64,000 nucleotides of DNA from Chondrus crispus (taxonomy: Eukaryota > Rhodophyta > Florideophyceae > Gigartinales > Gigartinaceae), in the NCBI RefSeq assembly GCF_000350225.1, contig NW_005178992.1:62001-126000 (forward strand). The letters run 5' to 3'. Position 1 is the stretch's first letter, and every line of letters starts with the position of its first letter. This document shows positions 54,733-64,000 of the stretch, piece after piece. The notes under the pieces were generated by a model that had not been told where the DNA came from, did not search any database, and worked only from the letters and a program-made list of their open reading frames with translations. Both the position numbers and the translations under genes were made by a program.

Positions 54733-56193
54733 TCACTTGAGCGAAAAGGTCCACCCCATCTCTTCATAAGACTTTAAACCGTAAAATGATCGTACTGTGC
54801 TGAAATTTTCCTTGGCAGACTTCAATCGTAGCTCCAATTCGTCATGTTTCTTTTGGTTTTTTGCCCCGAATGCCTTGCCCTGGCAGTATTCCAGCAGCAT
54901 ATGAACCATGTACGGTACACGGGGCTGCTTGTTGTTGCACTTCTCTCTAAAGGCTCCCAATACAATGTGAAACATGGAATGCAAGCGATTATCAAATACC
55001 ATGCATAAAGCCAAGAACAACTCGTCGCAATGCACTAAATCGAGGTAGTGCAGCATGAACTGAAGCATTCTACTGTTCTGCTTGTCAACAGAACAGTCTG
55101 CGGAACCCGTTGTTTCGGTCTCATCAACAGAATCTGTACTTCCGTTAGCAGTGATCACATCGCCGGCGATTGCGATGTTGGCGCAATTGCTTGGCACATG
55201 ACTGTCCAGTTCCCGTGCCCGACCACGGACTGTTTGTGACCCGTTTGTCCTTACTGTTAAAGCAATCAATGCATCACGAGCATTGTTGGCACCCTCCCCA
55301 GATGCGTACCTCTCTCTCGCAATGGCAATGACTTGCGGCAAAGGCCTTTGCACCGATGATGACGATTCCAAATTAGCAAGGGTGTTCTGGGCTCCAAGTC
55401 GTCGGCTTGGCGTATGGACGGGCTCACTCACCTCTGTGTCATTACATGCATTGATTCTTATTTCAGGTCCAGGCTGCGACAATGATGATGATTGCAAAGG
55501 TATTGGTGAGACCTGGACAGGGAATCCAACGTACCCAACTTCATTGTCGGAGATATAATTGTAGCTCCGAATCGCATTTACGCAAATATTGCGTGCTTCC
55601 GTCCATGTACCGAACAGTGCACCAATTTTTTCTATGTGCCTCAACCAGTCTTCTAATGCCTTTATTTCCGATTTTGGTTTAGTCAGCGATGGCAGTCTTC
55701 GGTAGCGGTAGACTTTCACTCTTGATGGTGTGGCAGTCGGGACTGAAGGATCTCTGACGCTGATTCTGGCCATTTCTTCGGCTTCTCCAGAGCTGAGGTA
55801 TATGCCCCGAAGCATTGATGATCGTTAGTTTTTTCCGAGTTTATAGGCAGATTTTATGATGCTCTGAAAAACAGAAACAAAAAGGCCAGTCCGCGAAGAG
55901 TACGGAATCCAATCTCTTTTTTCCCCCACGATAAAGAACACTGCAATATATCGTTCGAAAACAGTTTCCATCAAGCTTTTCCGCCTAGCACGATGACGCT
56001 GATTCCTATTCTGATTCTTTTGTATGGCGCCGTCTGCATCGCCATTTGTGGATTGGAAGCGACCGTTTTGCCCACGAATAGATCTTGTCATATTATCAAC
56101 AGTAGCATAATTTCGGTTGTCAATCCGAGTATGGCTCGGATTTTCTGTGTCGTTCGCTTGTTCTACGGACATTCCAGGTTTGGCGTTCTCCAA
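54733..56193 (-). pseudogene. Unknown protein with a single internal stop, convergent to the transposase
   Basis: One - strand frame of 486 codons from 56193 to 54733, broken only by TAA at 55825-55827 (a CAA to TAA change would do it). The first 70 residues are Asn/Arg/Gln-rich and basic. Then comes a mixed helical region with aromatic residues (RDWIPYSS, W..A..IC), a Ser/Thr-rich linker (about residues 230-370), and a leucine/cysteine-rich helical C-terminal part (about 375-480). No recognised domain. Facing the transposase tail-to-tail within 1.7 kb, it could be a second gene of the same transposon. Confidence 0.45.
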
Positions 56194-56286
56194 AGCAGAG
56201 GGGTCGCCAAGGTGTTGATCGCATTTTTCATATCGCCATGCCCCTTCATTTGCCCCCTGTACGGTTTGTCGATGGCCCCATCATTT

Positions 56287-56328
56287 CGTTTGATCCTGGT
56301 CTGGCCCAGGGCAGACCAAGATCAAACG
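56287..56328. repeat. Inverted repeat (17-bp stem, one mismatch)
   Basis: CGTTTGATC-C-TGGTCTG and CAGACCA-A-GATCAAACG around GCCCAGGG. A stable hairpin in RNA or DNA; no flanking element was recognised. Confidence 0.7.
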
Positions 56329-57210
56329 CAAAGTGCTGAATCAATAATTGCACCGCCACGCCACGTAAAGGGATGATGAGCGTAATTACAAATTTTTGAG
56401 CGATGCTGCGCTATCACCCAAGGCAAATTTGTTACGAATCTTAAGATTAAAGAAGACTGAGAAAATATTTTCAATATTTCCGCACCCGGTTTTTGTCATT
56501 TTGGATGAAAGTCTGGTTCAAATGGGAAAATCCGTTGCCCAAAAGGTAAGTTGACTAGTTTAGAACGACTAACATTACAGTGGTGGAATGCGCAAGTTCC
56601 ACCTGCGAATGTCGGAAACAGCAAGGCTGGCTTGGCTGATTGCAGTGGCCACTCAGAGGTACAATATATTCGGATGTGAAAAAATAATCAATGCTCCAGA
56701 AAAATCAGAGCCATTGGCCTTGAAATGGCGGACGCTATTTCACGGTAATCAGGTCCAAAGTTGCGGTGTGGTAGTCCAGGCACAATGCGTATTCTCCTGA
56801 TTGCCACTCTGACAGTTTTGAACACACAGAAAGACTAAGACTCTAATTTATTTAAACTTTCAGTTTCCCTGATAAACGTGCTTTTGAAAAAAAAAGGCGA
56901 TACAAAACGTTTCAAAGTTGCTGAAAAAGGCTTCTTTACCAGGCATTTCTAAAAACGATTGAAAAGAATATGCAGTTCTCACTAGAATCCATCCTTACGT
57001 AACACAGAAGTCGGGTGCGGTGGCAAAGGTATCATTCTCTTTGTCATCGACAAAGCACGCGTCTAGAAAAAATAAGTTGAAGAGCAGCTTCATATGGGCC
57101 ATTTGACCTCAGATGAGGTCAAGTGTCATCTAGACACTAAAAAAGATACCAACACCGAGCGTCTTCCATGAAAACACTTGCACCAAAAATTGCATAGAAC
57201 TGGGAGGGAA

Positions 57211-57241
<31 letters not shown>
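57211..57241. repeat. Homopolymer G run (31 bases)
   Basis: Uninterrupted G flanked by GGGAGGGAA and AGG, so a likely G-quadruplex former. Its length may be approximate. Confidence 0.9.
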
Positions 57242-57242
<1 letters not shown>

Positions 57243-58476
57243 GGTTCAAGTTTAAGATGGCCAGTATAAAGTCGTTAAATGTTCGAGGATTCTCACATTG
57301 TAAGAAAGGACGAATTTCAAGTACCGCGTAAAGGAGAGGGGTACTCATTGATATTTTTCGAGAGAGGCTTACTCGATTGCAAAGACTGTGCGACATGGTG
57401 GTACCTATGTTATTGGGCTCGATTGTAGAATCAAATAATAGTATCAACACCTATTTGGAGGAGTCTGTGTGTATTCTCAGTTATAAATATATGCTCATAC
57501 ACCATATTTTATGTCTGAGTTTAGTTGTTTAGGTGTAAAACTTATCAGATTGAGTGTCTTGAATCAGCAAGTATACATTTTTCGGAACGGCTATGGAGTG
57601 TGCGCAAGCGCAGGGGTCGTTATAGCGACACCTATTAAATTTGATTTGAGGGAAAAGACTGAAGCATTAAGGCAATGGCACTCATCTATCATATTCGAGT
57701 CTTGCACGTCGCGCCAGGTCTTTCTTCCGCGAACGTTTGTCTTTGCCTTCTTTTGCTTTGAACTTTTTCATTGCACTCATGTTTGGCATTGAAGGCTCTT
57801 CCGCTATGTACTCACCTCGTGCAGTTGGCCAAAACCACTGTTGAGTCGGTCCTAGACCAGCTGTAGGAAATGTACGGGCTGCAGTGAAATGTTAACACGA
57901 TGGTATGGCCATCTTCAAGTGTTAACTATGTGAAGCTTTAAAGATCAGGCTGACGAGCAGAAATGTCTACCACATTGCACTAATGGAGAAGAAAGAGGGG
58001 GGTGTGAAAGCAAGAAAGGCAACCTTTGTCCATGCATGTGTGTGTAGCCTTGAACATACTGTACATTATGATAGCGAGCTATGGACTACCATGCCACTGG
58101 GGGCTGAAGAAAATAGGGAAGGGAAAGATTAGAACTCTCCTTCAAAGTACGGACGCTACATCGAAGAGTACTTCAAAGGAATGGTTTAAAAAGACATTCT
58201 GGTATTCTATGGCGGTTGTTGAAGGTGCTGCACTGTGCCCTTCTCATGCGTACGAGAAAACGGGGCTGAGAGCCTTCTGCGCACTGCACTGCCCTCCACC
58301 CTCCAAGTGCAGAACAAAAAGACAGCCGTTTTGGTATTCCTAAATATTTTTCCAGCGTATGGAACTCTAGATGCGTTGAGAATCGCGGGAGGTCCGAGAG
58401 GGAGGGGAAGGGCGGGAAAGGAGAGTAATACTCCAATGTTTTACGGCACGGTTTACTCGTGCAGTAGAATACTGCA

Positions 58477-58689
58477 GTGAATTTCACTGGCGCATGGAGC
58501 CTCCCGCCACTGGAGGCGTTTCAAGTATGGGCCGATTATGAAGCAGAGGGAATGGGTCCGTACACTGTAATACACCTGAAAACTGTACACGGCGCGGACA
58601 TGGCGGTAGAATACAAGTCCACTGCGCAGATTCAAAATGATGCTGACAACATAATGCGTGGCCTGGGAGTGTTTTTAAATTTAAACTAG
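58477..58689 (+). CDS. Short unrecognised frame (70 codons)
   Basis: Normal composition, with the ATG 2 bases after a CTGCAG that could be a splice acceptor, so it may be a terminal exon. No family recognised. Confidence 0.18.
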   Translation: MNFTGAWSLPPLEAFQVWADYEAEGMGPYTVIHLKTVHGADMAVEYKSTAQIQNDADNIMRGLGVFLNLN

Positions 58690-60205
58690 TGTAAGACAAG
58701 GAAGAAATGGCTCTTTTTTGTTGCAAGGCCGTCTTAACTGTAAATGTTACAGTTTGAATGGGTGCCTGATCGCCCAGTACGTATACGTGTACAAATCGTG
58801 ATTCAGAAATAGTCACAAAAATATGAAAGTTTTATGGTTGTGCCAAGAGTCTCTCGAAAAGGCGGTCCAACTCCAGGAGGTGCAGTGGGGCAGTTTTGAG
58901 TTTTGGGGCCGGTGCTGTTTTCCACCGGGGGCAGATGAACCTGGAAGAAAAGTCCCCGGCTTGGCCATCTGCAGGGAAAACTGTTGCACTGCCGCATCAC
59001 GAGCACCTTACGACGCTTAAGGGCTGGAGGCATTCCACTCCGACGACGACACCACGTGAAATGCTTTTGTGAGGGTCTACGATGCACTGTACGCGTTGAA
59101 AATGAAGGGCCTACGTTCTATGATTCTCGGCGAGCGAGCGACGCGACGAAAGCAACCGTGGGGTCCGCCTCGATTGAGCCTTGTTAAAGCATTCTGGTAG
59201 CACGGCGCACGAGGCATCGCCATTCGAAGGCCTCATGCGGGACGCGATGCCAGGGCATTGCAAAGATCTGTCTTCCGGACCTCCATCTGCGTGGCGCTTT
59301 TGCCCGTCCGCCCCGCGGACCCAGTCTCCACGCAAGCGACACCAATCATAGCCAACAGCCCCCTTCCTCTTCCGTCGGCCCACAGTTTTATCGCAAAGTA
59401 CCTCCCAGTCGTCGCCAGCGGGAAAATCAAATTTTAAAAGAGATCCCCCTGCATCTCAGAGGACCGAGGGTCAGTCCCTATGGGGGCAACGTTTAAGATT
59501 TTGAATTCAACCAATGTCGTCGCCAAAGGCCCTCAATACCACTGAAAAACCTGCCATTCAGGGGGGTTTCCGGCCTTCTCAGGTCTCATGCTCGCGTTTT
59601 GCGCCATGCCGACGCCACTCCCGCTCTAGAGGGGCTAACAGAGCTGTCTTCTCGTCCTTGCCCTTCTTCCCCCCCTCTCGCCCTTGCTATCCTCCCCCAC
59701 ATTTCTCAACACCAACCCTATACCCACACCACATCCGCTCCCCCGTGTTTTCTTCCCATCCCGCCATAACCTTTCAAACCCCCTCCGTAGCCTCAACGTA
59801 CGAATATCCTCTCAGCTTCTGCCTTTCGCATCTGTATCTTTCCTTGCCCCCTCCACCTTTCATCCTCACTCGTCCAGCCCCCCCGTGCATCCTATACTTA
59901 CGTATCACGACACGACAACACAAATACTCTCAAACGTCCCCCAGCATCATTCTCTTTCACAATCGGCTCTTCCCCTCAAAGTTATCCCACTTTGCATCCC
60001 TTTCCCCATCCATTGCCGCACGTCTCTCATCTTATCCACTCTCTGGCACCCATCGGTTGTATCGCACTCCCTACACCTCACCGCAGCCTACTCTGGCCTC
60101 ATCTCTCTTGGCTCAACTTCGTTCCTCCCAGCTTCGCAAAGCCATCCTTGAGACACCTCTCACCGCATCTCAGGCTGCATTCGCCTCCTTACCGCCGCAT
60201 CTGCG

Positions 60206-60880
60206 ATGACAAAGGAGGCCGCCCCCGTCTGCGGTGCCGTAACCCGGAAAGGCAGCCTCTGTCAGAACACTCTGGTCACCGGTTGCGGCCGTTGCCCCGT
60301 ACATGCTTCCCAACTGCGACTGGCACATGTTGCTGGTAAGCCCACGCCGCATTGTATGAAGAAGATATATTCGAAACGAATGAGTTCGTCTATAAGAGAT
60401 GGACTTCATCGAGAAATCGAACCCGGTGTCCTACAGACTCCGGATCATTCTACGACGCGAACTATTCTCCATCATCCCTATCAAGAAGTAAGCGCCAGCT
60501 TACGGAATGATTCAAATTCTGTGATCAGTCCAGGGCAGCCGTTTGATCCGGTCAACAGTGTCTTCCATACTCCAGTACCAACAACGTTTCAAAACACATT
60601 TGGTACGAAAGGGGAAGTGGCAATTCATGAGATATTCCCTCACCAAAAGAATCATTGCTCTCCGGTTACGCCCGACAATGTAGAAACATCTACGAGGCTG
60701 GACTTTTTCTCCCCTGCTGACAACGATGCTCCAGAGGAGCAGCAGTTTAACAACGAGGATGTCTTGCAAGGCCACGTTGATAGCACTTTGGAAAACATGG
60801 AATATGGAGATTTGGGAGACATCTCCGGACCTAAAGGAACTATGGCAGAACCTATTAACTTCAGCAGCGGACTCATTTGA
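60206..60880 (+). CDS. Small protein with a CGAxT..C..C..H zinc motif
   Basis: 224 residues. Residues 9-34 read CGAVTRKGSLCQN...GCGRCPVHA, the C-G-A-x-T-x-x-G-x-x-C...C...H pattern of DUF5763-type small zinc motifs, in which four Cys/His are expected to hold zinc. The rest is Ser/Thr/Pro- and Asn-rich, acidic near the end, probably disordered. It starts after a long C/T-rich leader, like ARS2. The role is unknown; the motif occurs in many uncharacterised viral and algal proteins. The true end may lie in a further exon. Confidence 0.5.
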   Translation: MTKEAAPVCGAVTRKGSLCQNTLVTGCGRCPVHASQLRLAHVAGKPTPHCMKKIYSKRMSSSIRDGLHREIEPGVLQTPDHSTTRTILHHPYQEVSASLRNDSNSVISPGQPFDPVNSVFHTPVPTTFQNTFGTKGEVAIHEIFPHQKNHCSPVTPDNVETSTRLDFFSPADNDAPEEQQFNNEDVLQGHVDSTLENMEYGDLGDISGPKGTMAEPINFSSGLI

Positions 60881-62119
60881 AGTTGATTCATTCCGTTCTC
60901 CTACGCTCCTTTCACCAATTCACGCACCAAAGACCGCAAACAAGTAAGCGATGAAAACATGCATAGCGTGAGCAGGAAACTATTGCTCAGTCGAGAAGCG
61001 GTCTATATCTGAATCGAAGCGTCTTCTCTTGAATCGCATAATTCTACACGAAGCGAGCAAAAACTCTTCTTCGCCAGCGAAACTCGGCCGCGCCGCTTAA
61101 GATTTTGATTCGAAGAGAGTCGAGAGAGGCCTCCCTGGATACATCGACCGCGAGCCTGGACATCACCGGTTCCATTCGATTTTGACGCACTTCGGAACGC
61201 ACACGCCCATAGGCCTTTCCTGCGAGGACTAGGTAGGAATAGGATGGTGCTTGACTGTTCCATTAATGACCCGACTTGCAATCGTTTAAAATTCAATTTG
61301 TTTCCCGTGTTGTTGAAAGAGAAAAAAGCTGCGGAGGTCTGTGAGACTTGCCGCAACGCTCCGCGCGGCTGTACAGACACCTTAGCTCCGCAGCAGATGC
61401 TCCTGCTTAACATGTTTTTCATAGATACTGTACTACGAAAGCCGTAACCTTCAACGGGCCCTGTTTCCATTGTGAATCGCATCCTTTTTCTTGTGGTTTC
61501 TTACCATTTTTGTCGAAATATTTCAGAAAAAGGGATCTTCGGCTCAAATATGCCACACTAAAGAAATGTACAGCTGTGAGAACCAGCTCAGACATGTTGG
61601 TGTCGCGCGCAGTGTAGGAGCAGTTCTGTCCTTGGTGACAAGTACGGAAGGCACAAAAGCCCGAGTATGCTACTCTCTGCACTGTATTTGCTCTTAACCT
61701 CCGCTCTCGCTCTACCTCCTTCTCTCCGGTGCTTCCGGTGTCTCTATCGCTCCATATACATCACTATCTAGGAGAACAGCATGTCGCTCCTGCACTCAAT
61801 TACCATTCTCGCTTACAATGGTCGACAATGCAATTGTCGGCTTTTCGCTACAGCTCGTAGACGTGAATTAAAACCCCATGCATGGGGATTGCTTTGCACC
61901 CCTTGGTCCTTTGCGCCCCTTGCCTCGATTAATCAATTCGTACCTCATGCATCCAACTACTACTATCCCATTCAATCCTGCCATGCTCTGTATGCTGCCA
62001 ACATGTACACGTTGCACAAATTGTCACAACAGCACTGTAAAATAGACACCCGGCAACTGGATTTAGTCTGGGGGAAAAATTAGTGGAGAAAATTGCGTGG
62101 TACGAAATTAGAATGGCCA
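60881..62119. other. Intergenic region with weak frames
   Basis: Frames on both strands around 61003-61482 overlap one another and show no recognised family. Nothing else supported. Confidence 0.35.
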
Positions 62120-62170
62120 TTAATGTCAGTTCGAAATGGATTAACTTTATCCATTTCGAACTGACATTAA
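62120..62170. repeat. 51-bp palindrome with TTAA at both ends
   Basis: TTAATGTCAGTTCGAAATGG + A, a 9-base loop, and the exact complementary arm ending GACATTAA (21-nt arms). TTAA is the piggyBac target site, and a piggyBac gene lies 0.6 kb downstream. It looks like a tiny nonautonomous element or two abutting terminal repeats; directly beyond it stands TTAATTAATGACAGGG. Confidence 0.75.
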
Positions 62171-62780
62171 TTAATTAATGACAGGGCGGTGTCCCACAGT
62201 ACAGTATCAGTTCGGTGACTTTTGCCGAAATATGGGCCATTCGATATTCCCCGGACTGTATATAGTGCGGTACCCAATTAGAGTAGGGCACGCTAATTTA
62301 TGGTCCAAGGTGCCGAAAATAGGCCTGTAAATTAGTCTAGTGTCTATTCGACATCTGTCCTCATATGAGGACTGGTGCCTCATATGAGTACAGTGTTAAC
62401 ACGCGTCCCGCCTTTTCCATGTTGGCGGGAAACCGAAACCGATACATCTAGACAAATCCACTGCAACCTTGCAAAGAGGGCCAGGCAAGAAAATCACGTA
62501 TAAAAGACATGTAACCTTCCTGCAGGTCATTTTAGTAGTGTCACCAGTCAAAAGCTCAATTATCGAAGCCACTCCTTTTCCACCCCATGTCCCCTCCAGA
62601 CTTGCGACTCGTTCCCAATTCCATTGTCCATGCCAAAGCTAGACACGTTTGGGAACGTTTACCGTGCCGGCAGATGTACAGGTCGCAATGGAATTCCAAG
62701 GAGCTCAAAGGCATTGTCATCTGTACTGAAAAAAATGTCCAAAAGTCAAGACACAGACATTTATTAGGGCGCATTGGGAG
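62171..62780. other. Leader region of the piggyBac gene
   Basis: No gene supported. It may contain the element's left end and promoter. A 129-codon frame from 62587 overlaps the transposase start out of phase. Confidence 0.35.
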
Positions 62781-64000
62781 GTGGCATCGGGAGAGACTAT
62801 CAAAAGTGTGCTCATGCGTCACGTGCGTCCAGGCGCGCCCCACCCTCGAGACACAAATGAAGATATTTTGCATCATGGGCGTCACGAGACCGATGACATC
62901 AATGAATTTGCCGAAGACACTGCAGATTCGGCGGGTATTTTACCACTCTCAGTGTGTGACGAACCGCTCCCGGTAGATAATAATATGATCGCTCAACACA
63001 ACGAAAGTCCTGTCTGTACCAGTGATTGTGAAATTACCGCAAACGGCCAGGTTTGGAAATCCTACAATGACAATGATCACATCAATGGAATGGTACGCTG
63101 CAAGCGCTGGGAGGTAAAATGCTGAGACGAGTCTATGGTTTCAGAGGGAAGCGAGTGGCGAGAGAGAAAACCAATAGACTATTTCTTGATGATGTTTCCT
63201 ATGGCGTACCTGCCAGCTATTGTCAACATGACCTCCAAAAGTTTAGAGGAGAACGGACACAAGCACACAACTGTATCTGAAATTCTGAGTTTTTTTGGTG
63301 TGCTTGTGCTGATAACAAGATTTGAATTTAGTGGCTCTCGACGCTTCTTAAGGGCGACCAAACCCGCCACCAATTACGTTCCGATCCCTAATTTTGGAGA
63401 TATTATGCCAAGGAGGCGTTTTGATGCCCTCTTTGTGCATACGAAATTCAGCAGTGGTCCAATCAGAAACAGCAGCAATGGATCGTCAAATGACCGTTGG
63501 CGTATGGTCTCTGATTTTTTGGAAGCCATCAACAATCACAGAATTAAAACTGTCACTCTGTCCGAACTGCTGTGCGTTGATGAGTCCATATCGCGTTGGT
63601 ATGGGTTGGGAGGTGGTTGGATTGACATTGGGCTCCCCCATTACGTCGCTATAGACCGAAAACCTGAAGCAGAATGTGAAATTCAAAACACTGCTTGTGG
63701 CACAAGCGGTATTATGTTGCGTATGTAATTTGTGATGTCTGCAGAGGACACAACTTCAAAAACATTCGAAGGCGATATGAATCACGGCACAGCCGTTATC
63801 AAGCGATTGGTGGAACCTTGGGCGGAATCTAAAAGGGTCGTTATTGCGGATTCTTATTTTGCGTCAGTGCAAACGGCGGAAAAGCTCACGCACGTTGGGT
63901 TGAGATTTACTGGTGTTATTAAGACTGCTACGAGACGTTTCCCCATGTCATATTTAGGGCGTGTTGAGTTGAGTGGACGTGGGGACGAATTTTGCCTTCA
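62781..64000 (+). pseudogene. piggyBac-type transposase, interrupted and cut by the window end
   Basis: One frame from the ATG at 62781 to the end of the window, with TGA at 63123-63125 and TAA at 63726-63728. The N-terminal part is acidic; then come RKPIDYF..MFP, the LLCVDESISRWYG motif (first catalytic Asp, about 63570) and VIADSYFASVQTAEKL (second Asp, about 63840), which identify the DDD transposase of the piggyBac family (DDE_Tnp_1_7). The third Asp and the C-terminal cysteine-rich domain lie beyond the window. The stops suggest a dead copy, though TGA at 63123 could mark an unspliced junction. Confidence 0.85.

Larger units (their letters stand above)
56194..60205. other. Long sparse region
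   Basis: No recognised gene. It holds a hairpin at 56287-56328, a 31-base G run at 57211-57241, a short open frame at 58477-58689, and a strongly C/T-rich + strand segment (about 59640-60190) directly before the gene at 60206. The 231-codon frame over that segment is composition-driven and was not called. Confidence 0.45.

Noticed and set aside
59514..60209. 231-codon + strand frame before the gene at 60206
   Set aside because: Composition is dominated by a C/T tract giving Pro/Ser/His/Leu; more likely promoter and leader. The ATGA overlap with the next frame is probably chance.
1..64000. CRISPR arrays, rRNA or bacterial operons
   Set aside because: None seen; spliced genes and LTR elements show a eukaryotic nuclear genome.

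Overview
The window is nuclear DNA of a eukaryote. Host genes have few and short introns (none seen in ARS2, one each in the GTP cyclohydrolase and radical-SAM genes), two predicted proteins begin like plastid-targeting peptides, and more than half of the window is LTR retrotransposon. This fits a red alga of the Chondrus type, but the taxon is an inference from gene style, not something a marker gene here proves.

Layout. (1) 1-3806: a broken + strand copy of an unknown retroelement-associated protein, then sequence with only weak reading frames. (2) 3807-16414: Ty3/gypsy chromovirus E1 (601-bp LTRs, intact gag, decayed pol with a chromodomain) carrying a long antisense reading frame between pol and the 3' LTR. 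(3) 17565-37270: a Ty1/copia element on the - strand (360-bp LTRs, GTGGG target duplication). It is split by a second Ty3/gypsy chromovirus, E2 (19386-33219, TTGAT duplication), and separately by a 666-bp solo LTR in its gag (35912-36577, CACTT duplication). E2 carries the same class of antisense frame as E1. (4) 37271-48400: host genes. These are ARS2/SERRATE (+), GTP cyclohydrolase I (-), a radical-SAM protein (+) and a triple zinc-ribbon protein (-). The last two are convergent and share a 6-bp palindrome holding both stop codons. (5) 49455-56193: a large cut-and-paste-type transposase gene broken by one base at an A-run, facing an unknown - strand gene with one internal stop. (6) 56194-64000: sparse sequence with a 31-base G run, a small CGAxT..C zinc-motif gene, a perfect TTAA-bounded palindrome, and a piggyBac transposase running off the end of the window.

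The strongest candidate for something undescribed is the antisense protein family: homologous frames opposite pol in two distinct Ty3/gypsy lineages, plus a third copy at the window start without adjacent pol. Second is the copia integrase extended by a Tudor-like domain, so that all three retroelements carry a putative chromatin reader. In-frame stops often sit where a relative has tryptophan (TGG to TGA or TAG), which points to G-to-A decay of inactive copies. Elements were delimited by pairing LTRs and target duplications by eye; no database search was possible.
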